From positions 21,904,356 to 21,968,355 of the forward strand of contig OX463780.1 of assembly GCA_949825025.1 (NCBI GenBank): DNA of 64,000 bases, read 5' to 3'. Both the position numbers and the translations under genes were made by a program. The notes under the pieces were generated by a model. That model had not been told where the DNA came from. It searched no databases and saw only the letters and a list, made by a program, of their open reading frames with translations. Positions 1 to 10,227 of this stretch are shown in pieces; the first letter of the stretch is position 1; each line of letters starts with the position of its first letter. Source of the DNA: Siphlonurus alternatus (taxonomy: Eukaryota > Arthropoda > Insecta > Ephemeroptera > Siphlonuridae).

Positions 1-179
1 CACTAAATGAACTCTTATTAAACAATTATAATAAACTTTTTCCACCATAAAACACTATGAATATCACTTGAAAGGTGAAATGATTTCATTTCGTTTAAAT
101 TATGCAATTAAAGAATTAAACTATTTTCTGACATAACTTTTTCAAACATTCCGTGCGCCTTGTAAAAAATATTTCTTAT

Positions 180-401
180 CGTTTCTGATTGGACAAGTTC
201 AAAATTGTAAGCCAATCAAAATTTAGCACCGACCGTTGATCGATAACGATCGATAATCGATATGATTTTTTTATTTTCTAATGGCGGCGAAGAAGAAGTG
301 ATGTCGGTGCCAAATTTTCGTTAATAACTGCAATTAAATCTGTGTTACGATGTTTTGTATGATATATTTAATGAAAATACATAACGAACTGTGAGAATAA
401 G
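180..401 (+). promoter_or_regulatory. Candidate promoter and 5' untranslated exon
   Basis: Positions 237-264 hold three overlapping ATCGAT-type motifs, resembling the insect DRE (TATCGATA) core of housekeeping promoters. A YY1-like AATGGCGGCG follows near 280. The stretch ends at a good donor, AATAAG|GTATGT, with the intron starting at 402. Short ATG frames inside (near 281 and 350) close within a few codons, so any exon here would be untranslated. A second possible donor is TCT|GTAAGT at 522, after an ATG at 474 that opens 16 codons. The downstream partner exon is not established; the island at 1616-1839 is the nearest candidate. Confidence 0.3.
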
Positions 402-730
402 GTATGTTTTAGTGTATGTATATTGCGTCCTTGGTTAAAATTGTGTTTTTCTGATCCACGATTTGTTTTGTTTATGTCTGACATCTGCAAACGAGTGGAC
501 CTCGAGTGGACTATCTGTTCTGTAAGTTTCTTAAAATTGAATTTCCAATCGTCAGCATCATTCTATATGGAAATACCGGGTATGTATAATACAATATTGT
601 TTATATAGCAAAGTTCCCAAGCGTATATTAACGAGAAAATTACAGTAATGATGTTTGAAAATAAATTAAATTTTTCCTTCTATGCATAGGTGTCGTTGAC
701 TGATTTCAAGTTTTTCAGTTCCCATTTAGC
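402..730. other. AT-rich non-coding stretch
   Basis: A short ATG frame at 474-521 ends exactly at a GTAAGT donor and could be a 16-codon exon, but no joining exon in phase was found. The rest is AT-rich with no recognised element. Confidence 0.3.
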
Positions 731-1123
731 TTAAGGTAGAGATAACGCCGAACAGCTGATTGACGTAATGCCCTTTGATTAACATGTAAACCTTGGCAAA
801 TTGACAAAAATTCTGAAATTTTTTTGACAGTAAGATGCCATGGCCTAAAAGCCATAGCAAAAGTTTCCAAAACATTTAACGAGCCGATTTTTTTAAATTA
901 ATTTTTTAGATTGGCTCTCCATGGGAAAGCCCTATGCTGAAAATTAAAAAAATTAATTAAAAAAAATCGGCTCGTTAAATCGTGTTGAAATTTTTTCTAT
1001 GGCTTTTAGGCACTAATATCTGCCTCTCAAAAAAAATTCAGAATTTTTGTCAATTTGCCAAGGTTTACATGTTAATCAAAGGGCATTACGTCGATCAGCT
1101 GTTCGGCGTTATCTCTACCTTAA
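731..1123. mobile_element. TTAA-flanked long-hairpin MITE
   Basis: The left arm begins TTAAGGTAGAGATAACGCCG and its reverse complement closes the element with ...ATCTCTACCTTAA. The arms run about 170 bp each with few mismatches, around a loop near 911-945. The whole 393-bp segment therefore folds into one long hairpin. TTAA at both ends matches the target duplication of piggyBac-type elements, though TTAA is self-complementary and could be part of the inverted repeat. There is no transposase frame, so the element is non-autonomous. Confidence 0.85.
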
Positions 1124-1615
1124 TGTGCATACAATAATTTTTATCATAAATAAATAGTCTATTACAATTATTTTAACACTATATTATAGCAGTATGCACA
1201 CGGTATGCCATACTGTACAGTACAGTATCTAAAATAAGCATGCATACATAATATAATATATGCTGTATGCATATCATATTTATAAATATGCTGATGAACG
1301 ATACAATGGTTTCAAGGTTCTTCTTCTACCTGCATATAATGCAATCCCTATGCCTAGACAGTACATTTGCCTTGGATTGTAAAGGTGCTGTCACATATGG
1401 TCGAAAATTACTACCGGAATCATGCCGTAGCAGCCGCAGATAAACGATAATGTACGAAAGCTTGCTGTATACGGCATGCCATGGCATAAATAATATTTCT
1501 GTTGTTTGAAAGCTCTTAAACTTGCCACTAACCTATAAGTGTCATATAAACCCACCTATTTTTAAACTTAAATTATTTATTGTGTTCAATGATGTGCTGA
1601 TTCCGTCTTGTGCAG
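1124..1615. other. AT-rich non-coding stretch
   Basis: Contains several GTATGC/GCATAC motifs near 1195-1275 and nothing recognisable as a gene or repeat family. The last 40 bases are a plausible pyrimidine-containing lead-in to the acceptor at 1611-1615. Confidence 0.4.
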
Positions 1616-1839
1616 TGTCAACAGGTAATGTGAGTGACAATCTCGAGGCGGTGTCTCAGGCAGCGTCCAATCTCAGTGACGTCCTCGCTTGATGAAGGAA
1701 GGAGGAGAAGCGGACCCACCAGACAATCTCTCTGCCAACGTATCTGGCCGCTGCACTCCCAGCATATCAGGCAGGGACGCACCTCCAGTCAGGTGACGGA
1801 CAACACAGATGCAGCCAATGGACACTAGGGACAACCATG
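1616..1839. other. GC-rich exon-like island, strand unresolved
   Basis: This 224-bp block is much more GC-rich than its surroundings. On the plus strand it is bounded by an acceptor, CTTGTGCAG, and a strong donor, ATG|GTGAGT. One plus frame is open from 1618 to a TGA near 1690. Another frame is then open to a second possible donor, GTCAG|GTGACG, near 1791. No single plus frame spans the block, so a frameshift, a UTR or an ncRNA exon are all possible. On the minus strand one frame stays open for 58 codons from a possible acceptor (CTACAG) near 1847 down to a TGA at about 1673. The product is not recognised. Exon-like character is likely; strand and coding status are not settled. Confidence 0.4.
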
Positions 1840-2035
1840 GTGAGTCCTCGGCCTGTAGTTTTCTATGTACGTTATCCTTCAATAAGTGATTTATAGGTCA
1901 ACTAAAAATAATGATTGTGATTTATTTTTATTTATTTTTTTACTTTGAGGGCTATACTAGATACAGTATTTTTATAATTGGGAAATTAATTTTGTTGGTT
2001 GCAATACTAATTTATGTTTCATACTTTACTCAATG
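1840..2035. other. AT-rich spacer before tandem array
   Basis: If the donor at 1840 is used, this is intron. No other feature seen. Confidence 0.3.
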
Positions 2036-4003
2036 TGAAAGTGTCTCGGAGGCAGATTCTTTGTTACGTAGTGACTAGTCTCTATTAAATTTAGACAAGA
2101 TGGCTGCCATTTAGCGGAAACTTCAACTAGACACAAACTCACTTGCATTTCAGTCGTTATGATGGCAAAGTGTCTCGGAGGCAGATTCTTTGCTACGTAG
2201 TGACTAGTCGCTATTAATTTTAGACAAGATGGCTGCCATTTAGCGGCACCTTCAACTAGACACAAACTCACTTGCATTTCAGTACGTTATGATGGCAAAG
2301 TGTCTCGGAGGCAGTTTCTTTGTTACGTACTGACTAATCGTTATTAAATTTAGACAAGATGGCTGCCATTTAGCGGAACCTTCAACTAGACACAAACTCA
2401 CTTGCATTTCAGTACGTTATGATGACAAAGTGTCTTGGAGGCAGTTTCTTTGTTACGTACTGACTAGTCTCTATTAAATTTAGACAAGATGGCTGCCATT
2501 TAGCGGAACCTTCAACTAGACACAAACTCTCTTGCATTTCAGTACGTTATGATGGCAATGTGTCTCGGAGGCAGATTCTTTGTTAAGTACTGACTAGTCT
2601 CTATTAAATTTAGACAAGATGGCTGCCATTTAGCGGAACCTTCAACTAGACACAAACTCACTTGCATTTCAGTCGTTATGATGGCAAAGTGTCTCGGAGG
2701 CAGTTCCTTTGTTACGTACTGACTAGTCGCTATTAAATTTAGACAAGATGGCTGCCATTTAGCGGAACCTTCAACTAGACACAAACTCTCTTGCATTTCA
2801 GTACGTTATGATGGCAATGTGTCTCGGAGGCAGATTCTTTGTTAAGTACTGACTAGTCTCTATTAAATTTAGACAAGATGGCTGCCATTTAGCGGAACCT
2901 TCAACTAGACACAAACTCACTTGCATTTCAGTCGTTATGATGGCAAAGTGTCTCGGAGGCAGTTCCTTTGTTACGTACTGACTAGTCGCTATTAAATTTA
3001 GACAAGATGGCTGCCATTTAGCGGAACCTTCAACTAGACACAAACTCACTTGCATTTCAGTACGTTATGATGACAAAATGTCTCGAAGGCAGTTTCTTTG
3101 TTACGTACTGACTAGTCGCTATTAAATTTAGACAAGATGGCTGCCATTTAGCGGAACCTTCAACTAGACACATACTCACTTGCATTTCAGTCGTTATGAT
3201 GGCAAAGTGTCTCGGAGGCAGATTCTTTGTTACGTAGTGACTAGTCGCTATTAAATTTAGACAAGATGGCTGCCATTTAGCGGAACCTTCAACTAGACAC
3301 AAACTCACTTGCATTTCAGTACGTTATGATGGCAAAGTGTCTCGGAGGCAGTTTCTTTGTTACGTACTGACTAGTCTCTATTAAATTTAGACAAGATGGC
3401 TGCCATTTAGCGGAACCTTCAACTAGACACAAACTCACTTGCATTTCAGTACGTTATGATGGCAAAGTGTCTCGGAGGCAAATTCTTTGTTACGTACTGA
3501 CTAGTCGCTATTAAATTTAGACAAGATGGCTGCCATTTAGCGGAACCTTCAACTAGACACAAACTCACTTGCATTTCAGTACGTTATGATGGCAAAGTGT
3601 CTCGGAGGCAGTTTCTTTGTTACGTACTGACTAATCGCTATTAAATTTAGACAAGATGGCTGCCATTTAGCGGAACCTTCAACTAGACACAAACTCACTT
3701 GCATTTCAGTACCTTATGATGACAAAGTGTCTTGGAGGCAGTTTCTTTGTTACGTACTGACTAGTCTCTATTAAATTTAGACAAGATGGCTGCCATTTAG
3801 CGGAACCTTCAACTAGATACAAACTCACTTGCATTTTAATACGTTATGATAGCAAAGTGTTTCGTAGGCAGTTTCTTTGTTACGTACTGACTATTATAGT
3901 CTCTATTAAATTTAGACAAGATGGCTGCCATTTAGCGGAACCTTCAACTAGACACAAACCCACTTGCATTTCAGTACGTTATGATGGCAAAGTGTTTCGG
4001 AGG
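2036..4003. repeat. Minisatellite array, about 15 units of 129-130 bp with YY1/Pho-like motif
   Basis: The landmark GTGTCTCGGAGGCAG recurs at roughly 2039, 2168, 2300, 2431, 2561, 2689, 2819, 2948, 3079, 3208, 3338, 3468, 3598, 3728 and 3858. A degenerate end copy lies near 3992. Units are 129 bp (CAGTCGTTATG) or 130 bp (CAGTACGTTATG). Each contains ACAAGATGGCTGCCATTTAG, which holds two GCCAT cores head to head and matches the vertebrate YY1 / insect Pho site. Each also contains a CTTGCATTTCAG string resembling a splice acceptor. The two 259-bp blocks at about 2558-2816 and 2817-3075 are nearly identical, which indicates recent unequal exchange. Minus-strand frames across the array are by-products of a 43-codon unit. 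Confidence 0.95.
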
Positions 4004-4458
4004 CTCCTACTTCGTCATTACTGACGCTACGTGATGGAACCAAGATGGCGCCTATTTGACAGGACCTGCTGCCAGTGACAAAGTAACCTCATGTTTTCAG
4101 AAATTAAATTAGTAACAGCGTCAACCTGCATCATGTTACCAACTTACTGACTTTTCCTTCCAGCATTGATATTAAATTCTAAATATCAGCCATTTTTTCA
4201 AACTTGAAACCAAAATATCATTTAAAATGAACAATCTAAAGCTGTGTGATACTCAAGGATTTTGTATTTATAGATAGGTTATCTCTATACCAATAGAATT
4301 AGAGCTACTGAGGCAAATCTCCAACGTAAGATGGTGACCGAGCTTAACCATCTGCAATGTAAACTATATGGAAGTTCCCCAACGTAAGATGGCAGTCATC
4401 CCATTGGTTACTGTTGTAACCGCCACCCACTTCCTCACCGACGGCAGTACCATCACCT
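4004..4458. other. Flank of the array with isolated ATGGC motifs
   Basis: Further AAGATGG motifs occur near 4043 (AAGATGGCGCC), 4329 and 4386, outside the repeat unit. The first closely matches the YY1 consensus. A moderately GC-rich stretch from 4370 to 4458 has no supported splice structure. No gene recognised. Confidence 0.4.
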
Positions 4459-4466
4459 ATCCATAC

Positions 4467-4684
4467 CAACGTTCCTTTATACAGGTTAAGCCACCGATTG
4501 GACCAATGTTAAAGGGCTTAGCCAATCACGTTCAAGTATTTTTGGCCACATCGTGCCGCGAAACTTTGAATGCGCCCATCATGCAATGCTATTTTTGAAA
4601 TTTCGCGGTACAATGGGGCCTGAAAATTTAACGAAATTGACGCACGAAATACGTGCGTGTCTTAACCTGTATAAAGGAACCTTG
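4467..4684. mobile_element. hAT-type MITE with perfect 8-bp TSD
   Basis: The 218-bp element has 24-bp terminal inverted repeats. The left end is CAACGTTCCTTTATACAGG and continues to 4490. The reverse complement of the right end (4661-4684) differs at one base. The element is flanked by ATCCATAC at 4459-4466 and at 4685-4692, a perfect 8-bp target duplication. CA-starting ends with 8-bp duplications are the signature of the hAT superfamily. The interior is moderately GC-rich and shows no transposase domain. Confidence 0.9.
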
Positions 4685-4692
4685 ATCCATAC

Positions 4693-5104
4693 ATACAAAA
4701 TCCTTGGTGATACTCATATAATGACCATATATTGCAGTGGCTTTTAAACTGTGGCTTGCATACTGACTTTTGTTGTTCCAGCATGTTATGGAGCCTGATA
4801 AAATAATTCTACTGGTTCCTTCAAACACCTAGACATTTGTATAATTTACTTATACGACTATTGTTTACATCGTGAGTGTCTAAATTTTGATAAATTTCAA
4901 CAGGGCATCATGATCACTGCCAACAAGCCTCCTACCTGATGATGAAAAGTCTGCCAACAGTGCCAAGAAATCAAGAATTTTAACGTTTATCCCCGACGTC
5001 TTTGGCCCAAGTAATTCCAAACAGCAGTTTCAAATACTTGGGTAATAGAGGGGAGAACTCGTCAAAGTGAATAGTAGAAAATTTACTTGTTATTTATTTG
5101 AGGA
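4693..5104. other. Unannotated intergenic stretch
   Basis: No gene, splice structure or repeat family recognised. Confidence 0.4.
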
Positions 5105-5600
5105 GATATGGGTCAGATGGGGGAGGGCCCAATATTGATTCTGGCAGAAAGCTAGTTGGGTTTCATTGTAATTTTTTTGGAAGGAGTTGGGTTACATGGT
5201 GGAGAGTCCGGTATTGATTCTGCCAAAAAGCTAGTTGAATTTCGTTGTAAAGAGTTGTTTAGAGTTGGGTCAGATGGGGGAAGGACCAGTATTGATTCTG
5301 CCAGAAAGTTCGTTGGATTTCGTTGTAAAGAGTTGTTGAGAGTTGGGTCAGATGGGGGAAGAACCGGTATTGATTCTGGCAGAAAGTTTGTTGGATTTCG
5401 TTATAATTTTGTTGAAATGAGTTAGGTCAAATAAGGGATAACCCAGTATTGATTCTGCCAGAAAGTTCGTTGCATTTCATTGTAATTTTGTTGGAATGAG
5501 TTGGGTCACATTGGGGAGGATCCAGGAATGATTCTGCCAGAAAGCTAGTTGGATTTCGTTGTAATTTGGTTGCAATGAGTTGAGTCAGATTGGGCAACCC
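5105..5600. repeat. 78-bp tandem repeat, about six units
   Basis: The landmark GTATTGATTCTG recurs near 5131, 5211, 5289, 5367 and 5445, with a diverged copy near 5527. Spacing is 78-80 bp. Each unit also carries GAGTTGGGTCAGATGGGGGA and a GTTGGATTTCGTTGTAA-type segment. Copies diverge toward the right edge. The 89-codon plus frame across the array is a consequence of 78 being divisible by three and is not considered a gene. Confidence 0.9.
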
Positions 5601-6610
5601 CTGGTTCGGCAGGGGGAAACTTTTAGTTGTATTTCATTGTAATCAGTTGTATAAATGTCTGTTGAAATTTGTTAATGCCAGCTGTATTTTATTGAATAAT
5701 GTCTTGTTAATAAAGGTTGAAATTTGTTGTGATTAATCAGTTGTATAATGTTTATTTTCATTGTAATCCTTGAGTTACACTATGTTGTGTAGTGTTATCC
5801 TTATCCAGTTATATTTAGTTGCTTTTTGCGCAAGTTTATCTTGGTTAGCAGGAGTTAAAACAATATCTGTTGCCTTCAGTTATTCAAAGTTACAGGGCCG
5901 CAACTAAAACGAACCCTAAAAGCGGCAAAATCATAGTTGTATTGAGTTGTATAGTTAGTTTTTAGTTGGAGCAAGATTTTGTTCAACAAAATTTAAGTGT
6001 GGGTAGGCTATACATTATAGCTATATGTATATAATATGTATGCATACCAGAGCAAAAGTAAAAATGAGACAAAATTACATAATTCCCGGGCAAAACACTA
6101 ACATGTAAAAGGCTTGACGGCACGTACAGCATAATTATCAATTTCTCTCTGAATATACTTATGTATTTTTTTGATTGATTAAATTTTGATTGGCGTTAGG
6201 ACAATTTTTCCTTGCAGCCAGAAGAAGTATATAACTGGATTAAATAAACAAATTATTTGAAATTTTGCTCTGTGTTATATATTTAGTCTCAGATCACCTG
6301 TGGAAAAGAGCGGTTGACTCTCGAAACGTATGCATAGTAGTATGTGTAGTGTGCATACATGCAAGTGTTATGTAGTGAAGTGCACAAACACCAAGTGACC
6401 ATCGCAACATATGTACATACTACTGTACATATGTACACTGTACAGAAGGATTACAGTACATCGAACACCGGCAATGGTAAAAGTCTAAAAAGTTAAATAG
6501 AAACCTCAACAATATTACAGTATATGATATGCATATATGCATACCTAATAGCTGCATGATATGCATAATTAATAATAAATGCAACATCGTCAACCAAGCC
6601 AAACTACAAA
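5601..6610. other. Intergenic, degenerate TTGTAT-rich sequence
   Basis: The segment from 5620 to 5980 is rich in AGTTGTA/GTTGTAT strings related to the neighbouring repeat and may be a decayed extension of it. From 6000 onward the sequence is AT-rich with ATGCATA motifs. No gene seen. Confidence 0.4.
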
Positions 6611-6615
6611 CTTAC

Positions 6616-6760
6616 CTGTCGTCGGACAAATAACGCTTTTGATGCTGTCGATGCTGATGCGGCAGCGGAAGCTTTGACAGGTGGTTTTGTAATAAGCCGA
6701 TGGAGGGGTAAGAACAACGCGAAGGGGAAGTGAAGCGAGAGAGAAAATAAACCTTTTCAT
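6616..6760 (-). CDS. Candidate first coding exon, unknown protein
   Basis: Read on the minus strand, an ATG at 6760-6758 opens 48 codons without a stop and runs into an ideal donor, CGACAG|GTAAGT, at 6616. The predicted start, MKRFIFSLASLPLRVVLTPP, is basic then hydrophobic and could be a signal peptide or mitochondrial presequence. It is followed by a Cys/Ser-rich stretch. A second frame reading into the same donor is also open and Ala/Ser-rich, so frame choice is uncertain, and the exon may instead be untranslated. The start context is weak (T at -3). No downstream minus-strand exon in matching phase was identified; the island at 1616-1847 is the only nearby GC-rich candidate. Product not recognised. 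Confidence 0.35.
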
Positions 6761-8237
6761 TTATTTACTTTGCTGCTGACCTCTTGCGTGACGCTGGATA
6801 TCGAGCGTGGAGTATGTATACGTGGTGGAATTATGAACACGTTTTTCAGTTTTCGTTTATTGATCTGCTGATCACTGAATAAAATAAATTTGTTGAAATT
6901 TAAGGAACAAGAAAGAGGTAACTAATTTCGAAGAAATCAAGGAAGAAATGTAAACAAAAACTCTTCACTCTTCACAGCGGCTTCACAGCTGTTGTTACGT
7001 TTTTTTTTTATTTTTTTTTAGCGTTGAGGCGGGAGTAGCAATAACAATTTAAAACCTGCGCTAGGGATGCATGCAGAGATAATGCATGCAGCCAGTTAGT
7101 ATTAACTCTATGCCATGGTTAGCTGCTATATAATTATTAGACTTTATCAGAGACACTATATAATATACATATAGTACGTGTCTCTGAGACTTTATATACT
7201 ATATAATATATATTATATAAATACATAATAAATTACAATTAACTCAATTAAGGATATATATATACATGCATGAGCTTGCATGGAGCTCAAGGCGGGCCGG
7301 GTATAATTAATGGTCGGGTTATAATACGGCCGGATATACCATATATATAATATATATTTTATATGAATCGATACAGGGATTATTATTAGGGATATAATTA
7401 AGGGAGGGATTAAAGCAAGATTAAAGGATATGATCTATGGCCACAATACGACCTGTAACGACGCATCCCAGCATTCACTGAGGTTCGAGACGGCATATAT
7501 GTGCTGAGGAAATCGTGGAAAACCTCAGTCGATCAGGACGGGCCACATGCAAACATGCAAGTATAATATACATTAATTGATCACTGCACTGGGAGGAAAA
7601 GTGAGGCGAATTTGCCCCGTCAGAGAGCGAGCAACTTTAATTTTTACTTGAAACGGTCACTCATCTCGTGTTTTGTGCATGGCTAGAAAATTACACAAAC
7701 ACATTATTATTTGAAGTGTATAATTTAAAGTTTCGAGATTCCTGGATGGCCAGCCTATTATAATAATATGTAATATATAGAGCTCGATACCTACATGCAA
7801 CATATATGGTGTCATGCATATATTATGTGTCTTAATTTTTTAGAGGGACCGGTGATATATATTATATTCAAGAGGAAATATTTATTTGAATATAAAAATA
7901 TGTACTTATATTTATAATTATACAATATTAATATATTATTATATTATTATATTATAATATATAATTATATATATTATATTATAATATATAATTATATATA
8001 TTATATTTTAATAAAAAGAGTGCAGTGTCAGTGCACACACATATATATGATGCTAAATTATAGGCATAAAAGTATAGTATTTAGACTATTAAGTTATAGT
8101 ATAAGTATTAAATTAAAGCTTAAAAACAAACAATTAAGGACAAGAAATTGTTTATATATAATTTTATTTAAGTGTTACATGCCAGAATATAATTTATGAC
8201 AGTATATGTTTTAACAAGTATGACGCATATCGAATAT

Positions 8238-8243
<6 letters not shown>
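6761..8243. other. AT-rich intergenic stretch
   Basis: From 6761 to 7030 lies the possible promoter of the minus-strand exon ending at 6616. A small inverted repeat around TCAGAGACAC / GTGTCTCTGA sits at about 7148-7190. The rest is TA-rich with no gene recognised. Confidence 0.4.

Positions 8244-8325
<82 letters not shown>
8244..8325. repeat. (TA)n microsatellite
   Basis: About 40 uninterrupted TA units. Confidence 0.98.
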
Positions 8326-8328
<3 letters not shown>

Positions 8329-9455
8329 ATAGATAGGCAGCACGTACTTTTGAAAGATCGAGTGGTGTTCGTGTTTGCAGTTCAAGAAATTAACTCTGCA
8401 TATATGTTATAATTGTAATTATGAACTTCTATCATAAGAACGAAATTGCAATATAAATCATTGTATATATACATACATGAGTTAAACATCACAGATACTG
8501 TTAGATACATGAATATTAAATTGTGACATTATATATTACTTTTGAATGGAATGGAGTATATAAATTGAAAACTTAATGTATCACAAAAAGATAACCAATA
8601 AATACAAAGAACAAAAATTAAATCAAATATGTAATTTATAAACCAAAAAAATTAATAAAATGCACTATTTATACATAATAAATTCTTACCTAGATTTAGG
8701 CAAAGAAAAAATGTTTTGTTGGTGTTGACGAAACACGTACCCATTATAATTATATTCTCGATACATGATTCTAAACATTAAAAATTAAATGCCCATAATG
8801 ATAAATGTTTAAATATTTTCTCCTTGTGTATCCCAGTATAAAATCAAAACTTATATATATGTTAATTGATTTAACATTTACAGAAAAAGTGCACATTTCA
8901 CCTCTGATATTAAAATTGCTGTCAAATGACATAATATGATCTGATCGATACACCATTCATGCAGTCGGTACAGGTAGTATATACATACTTATGATAACAA
9001 TTTAATTAGCTTAAATCTGTAACAACAAACGTAATCCTCGATAAGTTAAGCTTTTGCACTTCTCAATAAAATGTCTTACTGAAGCATGTAATAATAATAT
9101 AAAGATTTTAACGTTCGATTTGATGGTGTTTTTATTATTAATTTTAGATTATAAACTCTTGTGCAACCAAGTCGAGATTTTTGATATAATAAAAAGTATT
9201 ATAAAGCAACGTTGCATGTGACGATGGTCAAAATTAAGTTGGATTTCCATACATTCCGTTTACATTTTATTGAGTGGGATCAGTGCACTGATACAATTAA
9301 TACGTTCAATATAATATGCCCATTTGTCCATCTTAATTGCTTATGACTTATTATCTCACCGTGAGGGTATAAAAATATATGCAAATTAATTAATCTTAAT
9401 TAGCTTTGAGGCTTGATTTAGTCCTCTTAATTAATTGCCCCTATTCTGTATAATC
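8326..9455. other. AT-rich intergenic stretch
   Basis: Nothing recognisable on either strand; open frames are short and of AT-driven composition. Confidence 0.5.
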
Positions 9456-9585
9456 GTACACGGATAAAAATTTTTAATAGGAAAGGTCGGTAAAAGCGCC
9501 ATTTACCAGCACGTTTGTAATATTTTACCGACATTGTTACAATGTATTCTGTAAAAACTGAAGACAAAGGATTGTAAAATAGTTT

Positions 9586-9875
9586 TTAAAGAGTGCTGGT
9601 AAAAGTTTAACATTTTTGCTTTGCAATGCCATTTTTACCAACCTAAATCTGCGATTTTAGCACGCTTCCTTTTTGCAACTTCAAACGTTGCAAATATAGC
9701 CCATTACGTTCTTAAAATTTACCAACTTGTTTAAAGAGTGTTGGTAAAAGTTTAACATTTTTGCTTTGCAAATGCCATTTTTACCAACCTAAATCTGCGA
9801 TTTTAGCACGCTTCCTTTTTGCAACTTCAAACTTTGCAAATATAGCCCATTACGTTCTTAAAATTTACCAACTTG
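9586..9875. repeat. Two-copy 145-bp tandem duplication
   Basis: The segment starting TTAAAGAGTGCTGGTAAAAG at 9586 is repeated from 9731 with only a few differences (for example AAACGTTGC versus AAACTTTGC). Both copies end in AAAATTTACCAACTTG. Confidence 0.92.
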
Positions 9876-10156
9876 GTTGTTTTATTCAAAAACGTCCGTT
9901 ACATTTGAGCAAACTTCCTCACATTTTTGACGCGTCCTTTGTGAGTGAGGTTGTGCTGAAAGTTGGGCTACCGTGTTTAATACGTTTAATTTAAATAGTT
10001 CTTCAATACAATTAAGTAACGTCAAGATTTTTCGTCATTACTTCATCACCGTGAATATCATATTAAGGTAAGCATAAAATCATTGTGTCAGTAACTCATA
10101 TGATTATTTGATTATATTTATATCCTCGATTTCTCTTTCTGTGTCTCTCTGTCAGT

Positions 10157-10227
10157 ATTTATTTTCTTAAATACATGTATCCTCTAGTGACTATAGAGGA
10201 TAATATTATGCATTTAAGAAAATAAAT
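10157..10227. repeat. Imperfect inverted repeat (hairpin)
   Basis: ATTTATTTTCTTAAATACA on the left pairs with TGCATTTAAGAAAATAAAT on the right. CCTCTA and TAGAGG form the inner stem around 10190-10200. Confidence 0.7.

Noticed and set aside
2026..3314. Series of 83-85-codon minus-strand frames with a repeated 43-residue motif
   Set aside because: They follow the 129-bp unit length, break at each 130-bp unit and contain no splice support; not a repeat protein.
5105..5600. Spaced repeats resembling a CRISPR array
   Set aside because: The whole 78-bp unit is repeated, including what would be spacers, and the genome is eukaryotic.
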